Shown here piece by piece: positions 5,858-13,374 of a stretch of 21,789 nucleotides of DNA. Under the pieces are notes generated by a model. It was given only the letters and a program-made list of their open reading frames with translations, had not been told where the DNA came from and ran no database searches. Made by a program: the position numbers and the translations under genes. This stretch comes from Thermoprotei archaeon ex4572_64 (GTDB taxonomy: Archaea; Thermoproteota; Thermoprotei; Thermoproteales; Thermocladiaceae): the NCBI GenBank assembly GCA_002254895.1, contig NJDF01000025.1, positions 1 through 21,789 on the forward strand, in the 5' to 3' direction. Positions within the stretch are counted from its first letter, which is position 1. Every line of letters starts with the position of its first letter.

Positions 5858-8111
5858 TAGCATTAATAACTCTCAACAATTCGTCATAATCTACTCTATA
5901 GATCATAACCCAACCCTGAGGCTTAGATACGTATAGTAACTCAAAACCTCTAGGTGGTGATAGGAGATAGAAGGTTGATATTGTTGGTCCTCTATAGAAT
6001 GGGAATTTCTCGGTAATGATTTTAAAACCACCTTCACTAGGAATTAATCTTGGTCTAGCCTCGAAAATCCAGTATGGCACACACTTAAGACTTATAATGT
6101 ATAGTGAGTTCTGTAATACTTCGTGATTAAACATTAGTAAGTAAAGTGTTGTTATGTTTCTAGGAGCTACTATTCCATGCCTTTGCGCGCCATACTCAAG
6201 ACGTGACTCTGTTGATAAGAATTTTGACCTAATCTCATCATCACTGTAACCTGCAATCCTACCCATCCAGTAACTCTTAATTAATTCTCCACCGCTAGGC
6301 ATCTCTGGAATTAATATACATAACCTCTCCTCATCCATCTTTCCTGTCAGTGCCATGTAGGGTAGAAAGATAAGTACGTGTCTAGGCTTTCCCAACTTTT
6401 CCAGCAAGCTATATACTTCACTATAATTGTATGGATTTGATAGAAAGAACTTAGCAATGATTGCGATCTGTGTGGAGTTTATGGTTGAGTTATCTGCAAG
6501 ACTAGTCCTGTTAGCAATGATGGATATCCAATAACCATAATCCCACCATGAGAGTACTGATGATTCTTGTCCTGAAGATGGTGTATGGTATTGCAGCCAA
6601 AGTAGTGCATCAAGCCAGTCATATGTGATTTGTCCAGGAGCTGTAATTGATAATATTTGAGGTGGTGAGAGTGCTAGTCCAACACCTAAATGAGAACCTC
6701 TCTCACATGTGATAAGTATTAACGCTATAAGTATTACAGCTGTAATGTAGTTTAACAATTTTCTACTCTTAATAACTTCACTAAAAATCCATACAAAGCC
6801 TAAGGCAACGGTAGGTATCCAGAAGATTCCAAGAAGCATAAAGATCTGTACTTGAGAGGCTGCAAAATAGGTACACATTGCGGTACAAAGTACAAGTAGT
6901 AGAAGCCCTAAATTCAAACTTGAAAATGTATATGCAACTGCCATAATCATAAAGGGTATTGAAAGTGATAGATTCATAAATGAATCACTGATTCCAGGAA
7001 ATTGATGCTCAGCTACACTCTCCATAATAGCTGACCTAGCTGTAGGTATGACTATACCTAAATACTTACCACCAGGAAGTAGTGGTTTTCCTAAAACGTG
7101 CACAGTTAACGTAATGGATAGTAAGGTAATGAAGGGTATTGATAGAAGTACATATTTAGACACTAACACCCTCCACTTAAACTCTCTCAATCTACTAATG
7201 GCTAGCAGTAATAGAGAGGCAAGAAATCCTAAATGAGGTACTAAACCATAACCTGAAAGTAGAGTATGTATTGAATATCTAGGCGTTATGTATATCATGA
7301 AGGTGAAGCAGATGTAAACTATCAAGTACAGTATTGAGACCTTGTAGAGATTGAATGTTGGTTCCTTACCTCTAAACGTACATACTAGATAGTAAAGTGC
7401 TACGAGTATTATGAAGAGTCCATAATAATTCCATAAGTAGTAGAATGAACCCCAAACCCACACTGTCAATCCATTAACAAGGCCTGAAAGCACTCCAAAA
7501 ATGATCCAGTATTTACTTCTCTTTAAAGCATCAATCATTAGTGCTAATCCAAGCACACCCAGTAATTGAAATATTGCAACATCGTCAAACCAGCCAGCAA
7601 TACCTCTAGTGATGATGGTGGGTGAGAATATGCAGAGAAGTGCTGCTATGAGACCAACATGACGACCACCAATGGTTGAGCCTAAGTAGTACATGGCTAG
7701 AATCACTAAGGCATTAACGAGTGCTGGAAAAACAACAACAGCCTGTACAAGAGTTCCACCTAAAGGTTTAATTATAGATTCGTAAAAGAGTGCACCCATG
7801 AGTGAAACTCCTGGAGATAAGATTGTAGCCCAATTAACACCCCAAGGATACCAAAAGTTCATAAACTTAAAATAACCACCACTCAACCACCAAGAAAGTC
7901 CCTGCAAAATTCCATAATCAATTAAGAACTTGGTTAAGTAGTATCTAACATATGGGTCAAATTCATTAATGTACCAACCCCATATGTATGCTGGACATAA
8001 TCTCAAGTAAAGACCTGCAATGAAGAATGTTAATACACCAATAAATATTCCTACCTTCTTAGTAATCTCAATATACACATCATCACTAACATCCACACGT
8101 AAACGTAACAT
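5847..8111 (-). CDS. aglB: Oligosaccharyltransferase AglB (STT3 family)
   Basis: AglB is a membrane enzyme that moves the lipid-linked glycan to Asn in N-x-S/T sequons on the outside of the cell. The 754-residue protein has about a dozen hydrophobic segments in its first 470 residues, then a soluble domain. Catalytic motifs are the first acidic loop EFDPYVRYY (50-58), the second WFDD (174-177), the SVAEHQ variant of the TIXE/SVSEH loop (365-370) and the sequon-binding WWDYG (522-526). The start ATG 8111 is supported by a TATA box 27 bp upstream. Its 3' end converges with nop10 by 11 bp. No other glycosylation gene is close except the nucleotidyltransferase at 10080. Confidence 0.93.
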   Translation of the reverse strand: MLRLRVDVSDDVYIEITKKVGIFIGVLTFFIAGLYLRLCPAYIWGWYINEFDPYVRYYLTKFLIDYGILQGLSWWLSGGYFKFMNFWYPWGVNWATILSPGVSLMGALFYESIIKPLGGTLVQAVVVFPALVNALVILAMYYLGSTIGGRHVGLIAALLCIFSPTIITRGIAGWFDDVAIFQLLGVLGLALMIDALKRSKYWIIFGVLSGLVNGLTVWVWGSFYYLWNYYGLFIILVALYYLVCTFRGKEPTFNLYKVSILYLIVYICFTFMIYITPRYSIHTLLSGYGLVPHLGFLASLLLLAISRLREFKWRVLVSKYVLLSIPFITLLSITLTVHVLGKPLLPGGKYLGIVIPTARSAIMESVAEHQFPGISDSFMNLSLSIPFMIMAVAYTFSSLNLGLLLLVLCTAMCTYFAASQVQIFMLLGIFWIPTVALGFVWIFSEVIKSRKLLNYITAVILIALILITCERGSHLGVGLALSPPQILSITAPGQITYDWLDALLWLQYHTPSSGQESSVLSWWDYGYWISIIANRTSLADNSTINSTQIAIIAKFFLSNPYNYSEVYSLLEKLGKPRHVLIFLPYMALTGKMDEERLCILIPEMPSGGELIKSYWMGRIAGYSDDEIRSKFLSTESRLEYGAQRHGIVAPRNITTLYLLMFNHEVLQNSLYIISLKCVPYWIFEARPRLIPSEGGFKIITEKFPFYRGPTISTFYLLSPPRGFELLYVSKPQGWVMIYRVDYDELLRVINATKT

Positions 8112-8130
8112 TTGACCTACCTAGTCTGAG

Positions 8131-8144
8131 GGATTTATTAAAAG
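8131..8144 (-). promoter_or_regulatory. TATA box for aglB
   Basis: On the minus strand CTTTTAATAAATCC is centred about 27 bp upstream of ATG 8111, implying a leaderless aglB transcript. Confidence 0.55.
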
Positions 8145-8170
8145 TTTTTCATCATAATCTTCAATTAAGC

Positions 8171-8341
8171 TTACTCGTCACTGCTAGTGGTAACTTTGAT
8201 CTTCCTAATCTTAGACTCAACAATACTTAAACAACAGGGACATCTGTAACCGTATAGTCTTAAAATGTCATCAACGCTTTTAAGTTGATTGCCTTTGTAG
8301 AATATGTAACCACAAGATTCACATTTAACAACTATTGGCAT
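8171..8341 (-). CDS. Small zinc-binding protein, unknown function
   Basis: A 56-codon frame reads MPIVVKCESCGYIFYKGNQL, then SVDDILRLYGYRCPCCLSIV and a basic tail. Two Cys pairs (C7-x2-C10 and C34/C36/C37) form a zinc-ribbon-like pattern, resembling short archaeal zinc-finger proteins and the metal site of Sec61-like or rubredoxin-type knuckles. No enzyme motif is visible. ATG 8341 has a TATA-like box about 29 bp upstream and the codon use resembles neighbouring genes, so I regard it as real. It lies between aglB and the RuvC-like gene, all on the same strand. Function is not recognised; a nucleic-acid or ribosome-associated role would be only a guess. Confidence 0.7.
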   Translation of the reverse strand: MPIVVKCESCGYIFYKGNQLKSVDDILRLYGYRCPCCLSIVESKIRKIKVTTSSDE

Positions 8342-8363
8342 TGTAAGTTAAACAATACTACTC

Positions 8364-8376
8364 AGTATTTATCTTA
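8364..8376 (-). promoter_or_regulatory. TATA-like box for the small zinc protein
   Basis: On the minus strand TAAGATAAATACT is centred about 29 bp upstream of ATG 8341. Confidence 0.45.
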
Positions 8377-8393
8377 CTTTAAGTTCATTTTAA

Positions 8394-9002
8394 CTAGGGT
8401 TTCACTAGTATTCCATAAGTATTGCCTAGATATGTACATGCAAGTGCGTCAATTTCATCAATGGTTAGGTTTGGATATTCTTTTTGAAGAGTATGTCTTA
8501 AATTACGTACATAGTTTTCACTGACCAGTATAATCTCAATGTCATGACTTCTTAAAGTGTGGATTAGGTCGTTAATGACATTTCTACTTGCATTTGAGTA
8601 GCCAATAACTAGCTTGATTTTGAGTTTAAGAAGACACAACTTACTTATTAATCTTAAAAGTTCATTAGGAGTCAGTACTGAGTGTATTATTGGTGTATCA
8701 TTAATTAGAATTACTAACCCATTTCTAACTAAGCCTAAATCTACACCTATAGTGATGTTAGAACTTCCTATTATCCTCATGAAGGCACCAATTAGACTAC
8801 ATATTATACCTACTCTATCCACTTCATCAACTGTTAAAGCTTCTCTAAATTCATTAATTAAGAACTTATCAATAAGTAACTGCTCCTTAACTTCTTCAGT
8901 AGTTTCAAGGTATTTCAGATCTACATTCTTAGTAAATACTAATTCTCTCATCTTCTCAAAGATACTCCATCTTCCAGCATACGTTAATTTAAGCTTACTC
9001 AC
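8394..9002 (-). CDS. RuvC/YqgF-like RNase H-fold protein, archaeal hypothetical
   Basis: A 202-residue protein. After a variable N-terminal helical region it has ITIGVDLGLVRNGLVIL (about residues 83-99), the first strand of an RNase H-like fold with its catalytic Asp. It ends with LTIDEIDALACTYLG, the typical C-terminal acidic helix (D-E-x-D-A-x-A) of RuvC and YqgF proteins. A middle strand KIKLVIGYSN is consistent with the fold. Function is not established; a structure-specific nuclease or Holliday-junction resolvase-like role is an inference. The GTG start at 9002 has a TATA box 27 bp upstream, overlapping the kae1 stop region. It lies directly downstream of kae1 on the same strand. Confidence 0.65.
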   Translation of the reverse strand: MSKLKLTYAGRWSIFEKMRELVFTKNVDLKYLETTEEVKEQLLIDKFLINEFREALTVDEVDRVGIICSLIGAFMRIIGSSNITIGVDLGLVRNGLVILINDTPIIHSVLTPNELLRLISKLCLLKLKIKLVIGYSNASRNVINDLIHTLRSHDIEIILVSENYVRNLRHTLQKEYPNLTIDEIDALACTYLGNTYGILVKP

Positions 9003-9023
9003 TCAAGTTTTCTCACTAACTAA

Positions 9024-9034
9024 CTATTTAATTC
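9024..9034 (-). promoter_or_regulatory. TATA box for the RuvC-like gene
   Basis: On the minus strand GAATTAAATAG is centred 27 bp upstream of GTG 9002, supporting that start as leaderless. Confidence 0.55.
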
Positions 9035-10002
9035 TTAACCTTTAATCCACGGTATTTCGACTTCATCAATTCTCCATCTCTGTCTTACTTGACTCTCACT
9101 AACACTAATTGTGATTCCGTGAGTATAGGCTAGAGCGCCAGTATATGCAATCATGGCACCATTATCTCCAGCATATTCATTAATTACGAAGCTACTATAT
9201 TCATAATTTCTCTCAATCTCTCACTCCTAGCAACACCACCAGTTATTAAGAGTTCTCTCTTACCTGTACATGCAAGTGCTCTCTCTACAACTTCAGTAAG
9301 CATATAGTAGGTAGTCTCGACAAGGCTTAGACACACATCTTCAACTCTCTCACCTTGTCTAACGTAGTGTAAAGCTTTAGTTAATAGTCCTGAGAAGGAT
9401 AGATCCTGACCCTTAACAGTATATGGCATTTCTAGATACTTTCTACCCATTTTTGCATATTTCTCTACAGCAGGTACTCCAGGAAAACCTAACCCTACTT
9501 CTCTTGCAAAAATATCTAAGCAATTACCTATCGATATGTCTAAAGTTTCACCAAAAACTCTATACCTTCCATGTGAAAAGGCAAGAATCATTGTATGACC
9601 ACCAGAGATTAAAACTATCAGTGGATCCTTAGTGCCTGACATTAACTTGGCAATCTCAATATGTGCAACACCGTGATGTACAGGTACTAGTGGCTTACCG
9701 TACTTTAAAGATAATGTTCTAGCTACTGTTGCACCTACTCTTAAAGCAGGACCTAGACCTGGTCCTTGAGAGAAGGCTATAGCATCAACATCTCTAATGC
9801 TTAGTTTAGCTTTTCTTAAAGCATTAAGTAACACCTTGTACGCTATCTTTACATGATGTTCAGCAGCTTCTCTTGGATGTATACCCACTCCTTGTGGTGG
9901 TGTGTATACTTCATTTTCATTTGCAAGTATCTCACCATCACTAGTAGCAATACCTACACCGAAAGTATGTGCTGTTGACTCAATACCTAAAACAACAACC
10001 AC
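9035..10002 (-). pseudogene. kae1: tRNA N6-threonylcarbamoyladenosine protein Kae1, frame-disrupted near the C-terminus
   Basis: Kae1 (TsaD family) transfers the threonylcarbamoyl group to A37 of ANN-decoding tRNAs as part of KEOPS. From GTG 10002 the first frame encodes VVVLGIESTAHTFGVGIA, the metal-binding VHHGVAHIE (ligands His110 and His114), SGGHTMILA and [15 protein letters not shown]. It stops at TAA 9186-9184 after 272 residues. A second frame carries the expected end: [33 protein letters not shown] and a closing EVEIPW, stopping at 9037-9035. The two halves differ by two bases in phase, and about six residues between RLRE and the EYAGDNG block are missing compared with the family. 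All else looks functional. Kae1 is considered essential in archaea, so a sequence error or very recent deletion is likely. No Bud32 kinase is fused or adjacent. Confidence 0.85.
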
Positions 10003-10045
10003 ACTTGAGGTATAGTTGAGAGTAAAAAATTCTTATCTAAATAAT

Positions 10046-10054
10046 GCTTAAATT
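10046..10054 (+). promoter_or_regulatory. TATA box for the nucleotidyltransferase gene
   Basis: GCTTAAATT is centred 30 bp before ATG 10080, in the 77-bp divergent region shared with kae1. Confidence 0.5.
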
Positions 10055-10079
10055 GTTAAAATTTAGAAGTCTAGTAATC

Positions 10080-10747
10080 ATGAGTGTGAAGGCTCTTATT
10101 CTTGCTGGTGGTTTTGGTAAGAGGCTTAGACCTTTAACTGAGGATAGGCCTAAACCTTTAATTCAAGTTGGTTCAAAAACTATAATAGAATGGCAGATCT
10201 TGCTGTTGGATATTTAAGAACTAAGATCTTTGAAACTATTGGTGATGGTTCTGATTATGGAGTAAAAATATACTACAGCGTCGAAAAACAACCACTAGGA
10301 ACAGGAGGAGCTGTAAAGAATGCTGAGAAGTTCTTAAAAGATTCAAAATACATCATTGTACTTAATGGTGATATCATCACAAACATGGATCTTAAACCAC
10401 TAATTGAGAATTTAGCTTCAAGCATTGTTGGAGTTATTGCTCTAGTACCTATGAGAAGTCCATACGGTATTGCTGTTGTTGATAGTGATGGATATATTAC
10501 AAACTTTGAAGAGAAGCCAGTACTTAACTACTTAATAAATGCTGGAGTATACGCCTTCACTTCAGAAATCTTCAACTATCTACCAAGTAGAGGAGATATT
10601 GAAACTACAGCCTTTCCTAAACTTGCAAGTGAGAAGAAGTTGAAAGCAGTAATTTATAGAGATATTTACTGGAAATCAATTGATACTATAAAAGATGTTG
10701 AGGAAGTTGAGAAGGTTGTTGAATCAATATTTAGTGCTAAGTCTTGA
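10080..10747 (+). pseudogene. Sugar-phosphate nucleotidyltransferase (NDP-sugar synthase), frame-disrupted
   Basis: Enzymes of this family join a sugar 1-phosphate to an NTP to make NDP-sugars for glycan assembly. The first frame from ATG 10080 gives [20 protein letters not shown] and PKPLI, the nucleotide-binding signature, then IIEWQI and an early stop at 10215-10217. A second frame, shifted by two, supplies [12 protein letters not shown], then EKQPLGTGGAVKNAE, VLNGDIITNMD and the final NAGVYAF and WKSIDTIKDVEEVEK. Between IIEWQI and LAVGYLR the family normally has about 12-15 residues, which are missing. A repaired protein would be about 235 residues, the short form without a left-handed beta-helix. 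The sugar cannot be read from sequence; a supply role for AglB-type glycosylation is plausible. Its end overlaps the convergent RHH gene by 24 bp. Confidence 0.8.
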
Positions 10748-11323
10748 AAGACCTGACTGCAGTAACTTCAACTTCTCATACTCCTCCTCAAGTCCATACC
10801 TTAAAGCTTTAATCATGGCTTTCAAAGCTTTATCTCTCAACTTTCTAGCATAGTCATTACCAACAATCTTGACGCTACCTTTTCTAGCATTTTCAAGAAA
10901 TTCAAAAATCTCATTAATAACTTCATCAATTTCAAACTTCACAGCAAGTCTTAACTCGTCACGTTCTCTAAATCTTTCACTACCTGTCCTATTAATGTTT
11001 ATGTTTAGGTATACTGGAGGTGCTAATGTTTTAGGTTCAGGCTTTACAAGATTGTACTTACCCATTAAGAAACCTGCAATTAGGTATCTAATTAGTTCAG
11101 AAACACCACTAAGTCCTTCCTTTTCCGCAAGTCTCATTAACACCTCTTTAACACTTCTATGAACTCTAACAGAAACTACAGCACCATCCCTTTCAGGCGC
11201 TCTGAATAAGTCCTCATATCTTAATGACACACCATCAACTATCACTACACTACTCATCAAGTTATTTCGATAGTTTTTCAGGTTAAATCTAAGATTGAGA
11301 TATTTTGAAAATGTATTACTCAC
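10724..11323 (-). CDS. Ribbon-helix-helix domain protein, putative DNA-binding regulator
   Basis: The 199-residue protein has a segment at about residues 48-92 (AVVSVRVHRSVKEVLMRL, AEKEGLSGVSELIRYLIAGF). It looks like a ribbon-helix-helix (CopG/MetJ-like) fold: one strand followed by two helices with the conserved SVSELIR-type second helix. The remainder is charged and helical (EIDEVINEIFEFLENARKG, KALKAMIKALRYGLEEEYEK) and likely mediates oligomerisation or partner binding. No family name is recognised beyond this. GTG 11323 has a TATA-like box about 29 bp upstream, favouring the long form; ATG 11257 is the alternative and begins just before the conserved part. It is divergent from cobT and might regulate it, but that is inference from position only. 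Confidence 0.6.
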   Translation of the reverse strand: MSNTFSKYLNLRFNLKNYRNNLMSSVVIVDGVSLRYEDLFRAPERDGAVVSVRVHRSVKEVLMRLAEKEGLSGVSELIRYLIAGFLMGKYNLVKPEPKTLAPPVYLNININRTGSERFRERDELRLAVKFEIDEVINEIFEFLENARKGSVKIVGNDYARKLRDKALKAMIKALRYGLEEEYEKLKLLQSGLSRLSTKY

Positions 11324-11346
11324 CTATTATGTAGATACTCTTGCTA

Positions 11347-11357
11347 AATTATTTAAT
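11347..11357 (-). promoter_or_regulatory. TATA-like box for the RHH gene
   Basis: On the minus strand ATTAAATAATT is centred 29 bp upstream of GTG 11323. Confidence 0.45.
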
Positions 11358-11376
11358 GATGTTCTTGTCTCTAAAT

Positions 11377-11385
11377 GCTTATATG
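11377..11385 (+). promoter_or_regulatory. TATA box for the cobT operon
   Basis: GCTTATATG is centred about 31 bp before GTG 11412. Confidence 0.5.
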
Positions 11386-11411
11386 TAGGATAATTAACCT
11401 ATTAAAGAATC

Positions 11412-12503
11412 GTGAACACGTATACTGTACATAATGGCAACTTTCAAGAAATTATAGAGAGAGTTAGGTATGGAGAAGTGATTTACCTACTAGTCATTGG
11501 CACTACAGATACTAGTCTCATTCCAGGCATAACCATTGCTGGAGCATCACCAGAACTTACACACTACACACCTATAGCTGATGCAGAGTACTTACTGCTT
11601 GGTTCTTGTAGAAGTATATCTACAATTCCTGTAACTCCAGATGGTAAGCCAACACCAGCAGTAATTTCTAGAGCATGCTTAAACATACTAAAAATACCTA
11701 CAATGATTGTTAATGCTGGATGTAGAATTAAACCAAAAATACCACACATAGATCTTAATTGAGAGCCAGGTAGAGATATAAGAATAGGTAAAGCACTAGA
11801 TATTGAAGTTGTTAAGGAAGTCTTAAATAATGGTAAAATCTTAGGTAGAGAACTTAGTAAAAAGTTTGATGTACTAGTTATTGGTGAATCTATACCTGCA
11901 GGTACTACTACAGCTATGGCATTTCTTGTAGGTCTTGGATATAATGCCTGGGGTAGAGTTTCAAGCGCCTCACCAATAAATCCTAAAGAGTTGAAGATAA
12001 TGATTGTTAAGGAAGCTTTAAGAAATGCTAAACTAGATAGTAAAGATCCAGTAACTGTTGTTTCAAAAGTTGGTGATCCAGTAATTATCGGTATTTCAAG
12101 TATTGTATTAGGTTTTCTTGAAAATAATGGTAGTGTAGTACTTGCAGGAGGTACACAAATGATTGCAATACTTGCCTTTCTCAAACATTACGTAAATCTT
12201 AAAGACGTACAGAGAAGATTAGCAATATGCACAACTAGATGGATAGTTAATGATAAGTCAGCAGACATGATTGGACTTGCAAGAGAAGTATATGAAGACG
12301 TAACCATAGTCTCTGCAAATCTAGACTTTAAAGACATGCCATACCCTGGACTTAAAGCTTACGAAGAAGGTTTTGTTAAGGAAGGTGTTGGTGCTGGTGG
12401 TTTAGCAGTAATTACGCTAGTTAAAGGTTATGAACTTAACTCAATATATAGTGAAGTTATTAAAGAGTATGAAGAGCTATTACGTAAGGGTAAACTGAAA
12501 TGA
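11412..12503 (+). pseudogene. cobT: CobT-like nicotinate-nucleotide:dimethylbenzimidazole phosphoribosyltransferase with an in-frame TGA
   Basis: CobT-type enzymes activate the lower-ligand base of cobalamin as its alpha-ribotide. The archaeal branch (TIGR00303-like) is recognised by IGTTDTSLIPGITIAGASPE, PTPAVISRACL, VIGESIPAGTTTAMAFLVGL, KVGDPVIIGISSIV and VLAGGTQMIAILAF. One frame runs from GTG 11412 to TGA 12503, 363 codons, the normal family length, but codon 11760-11762 is TGA. The context is HIDLN-stop-EPGRDIR, where relatives have a small residue such as Gly or Ala. A single base change from GGA would produce it. TGA also ends this gene and several neighbours, so it acts as stop here. 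The next gene starts inside its stop (ATGA overlap), so cobT heads a three-gene operon. Confidence 0.82.
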
Positions 12504-12994
12504 AAATTATGGGTATTGACTTAGCAGTTCCTGGAAAATTCAAGACTGGAATAGCAGTTCTAGAACTTCACAGTAAGTACATATTTGTAAAGGTTATTGA
12601 TAGTATCAATATTGTAGATGAAGTTGTTAAGACTAAACCTCAAATAGTTGCTATAGATGCACCCTTAACAACACCTAGTAAGGGAATTAATAGACTAATT
12701 GAAATTAGGGCAAGACGTTTTGGACTAAAATTACTACCACCATTAATGAGTGGTATGAGAAGATTAACAGAGTATGCTATAGAGATTAAGAATATTCTTA
12801 AAAGTTATGGAGTTAAAGTTATAGAGGTTCATCCATCATCAACGCTTAAAGTCATGAATATGAGTAGGGAAGTATGTGCAATAACTGGACTACTTTACTA
12901 CAAGCAATGTTATGCCTCACTTAAAGATGAGTATAATCAAGAATTGATACTTCCATGTCCTGAAGAACCTTTAAAGTGTCTTAGATATGGTTAA
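12500..12994 (+). CDS. DUF429-like predicted RNase H-fold protein, possibly internally deleted
   Basis: The 164-residue protein begins MKIMGIDLAVPGKFKTGIAV, an RNase H-like first strand with its acidic residue. It continues with IVAIDAPLTTPSKGINRLIE, LLPPLMSGMRRLTEYAIEIK and VKVIEVHPSSTLKVM, all typical of the DUF429 family of predicted nucleases. After VMNMSRE it passes directly to VCAITGLLYYKQCYASL. Relatives usually have some 20 additional residues here, including an Asp-Ala pair on the final helix, so an in-frame loss is suspected with low certainty. It starts at ATG 12500, overlapping the cobT stop by four bases, and overlaps the next gene by eight. Function is unknown; coupling with cobT is positional only. 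Confidence 0.65.
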   Translation: MKIMGIDLAVPGKFKTGIAVLELHSKYIFVKVIDSINIVDEVVKTKPQIVAIDAPLTTPSKGINRLIEIRARRFGLKLLPPLMSGMRRLTEYAIEIKNILKSYGVKVIEVHPSSTLKVMNMSREVCAITGLLYYKQCYASLKDEYNQELILPCPEEPLKCLRYG

Positions 12995-13310
12995 GGATAG
13001 ATTAACTATTAGACTAGTTCCTGTAAGTAATCTTAGACAACTAATTGCTAGAGTACTCTACAGTAAGAAGAACCTGATAGATTATGCCTTAATAATTCTC
13101 AAAAAAGCAAAAGATGGAATACACGTTAACGATATTGAGTCTTTAAGTAGAGAATTAGGATTAAGCTTTAAGAACGTTAAGTACATAATTGATAAACTTC
13201 AAAGTATTGGTATGCTTGAAGTTAAAGACGACACTATAGTTCTATCTAGAAAGTTTATAAATACCTTAGACTCAATGATTAAGATCTGGGAAGAATTTAC
13301 AAGTACATAG
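12987..13310 (+). CDS. Small winged-helix-like protein, unknown function
   Basis: A 107-residue basic protein. The centre reads DGIHVNDIESLSRELGLSFK, then NVKYIIDKLQSIGMLEVKDD, which fits a helix-turn-helix followed by a wing, as in archaeal winged-helix regulators (a 'replace, recognise, then D/E-rich wing' pattern). The rest is a helical N-terminus and a C-terminal helix. It is the third gene of the cobT operon, starting within the DUF429 gene. It may bind DNA, but no regulator family is recognised and no effector domain is present. Confidence 0.6.
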   Translation: MVKDRLTIRLVPVSNLRQLIARVLYSKKNLIDYALIILKKAKDGIHVNDIESLSRELGLSFKNVKYIIDKLQSIGMLEVKDDTIVLSRKFINTLDSMIKIWEEFTST

Positions 13311-13340
13311 GAATGGTGAATTTTTCACATCACACCAAAT

Positions 13341-13351
13341 GTTTAAAAATA
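13341..13351 (+). promoter_or_regulatory. TATA box for sat
   Basis: GTTTAAAAATA is centred about 29 bp before ATG 13375. A leaderless start there is expected, although that ATG is out of frame with the recognisable Sat coding sequence. Confidence 0.55.
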
Positions 13352-13374
13352 TTCTAAATGTAGAGTTATTCTCG

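Noticed and set aside
8112..8165. Second C/D box sRNA on the minus strand (ATGATGA followed by a CTCAGA)
   Set aside because: No proper D box or internal C'/D' pair; the segment is better explained as the aglB promoter.
8614..9045. 143-residue plus-strand frame opposite the RuvC-like gene
   Set aside because: Mirror of the real minus-strand gene, without recognisable domain or promoter.
11760..11762. Selenocysteine or reassigned UGA in cobT
   Set aside because: TGA ends several intact genes here, no SECIS-like context is evident, and relatives carry a small residue rather than Cys at this place. A point change or base error is simpler.
11564..12184. 206-residue open frame on the minus strand opposite cobT
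   Set aside because: It has a low-complexity Ser/Leu/Ile composition typical of antisense shadows and covers a well-conserved CobT region on the plus strand; no motif or promoter.
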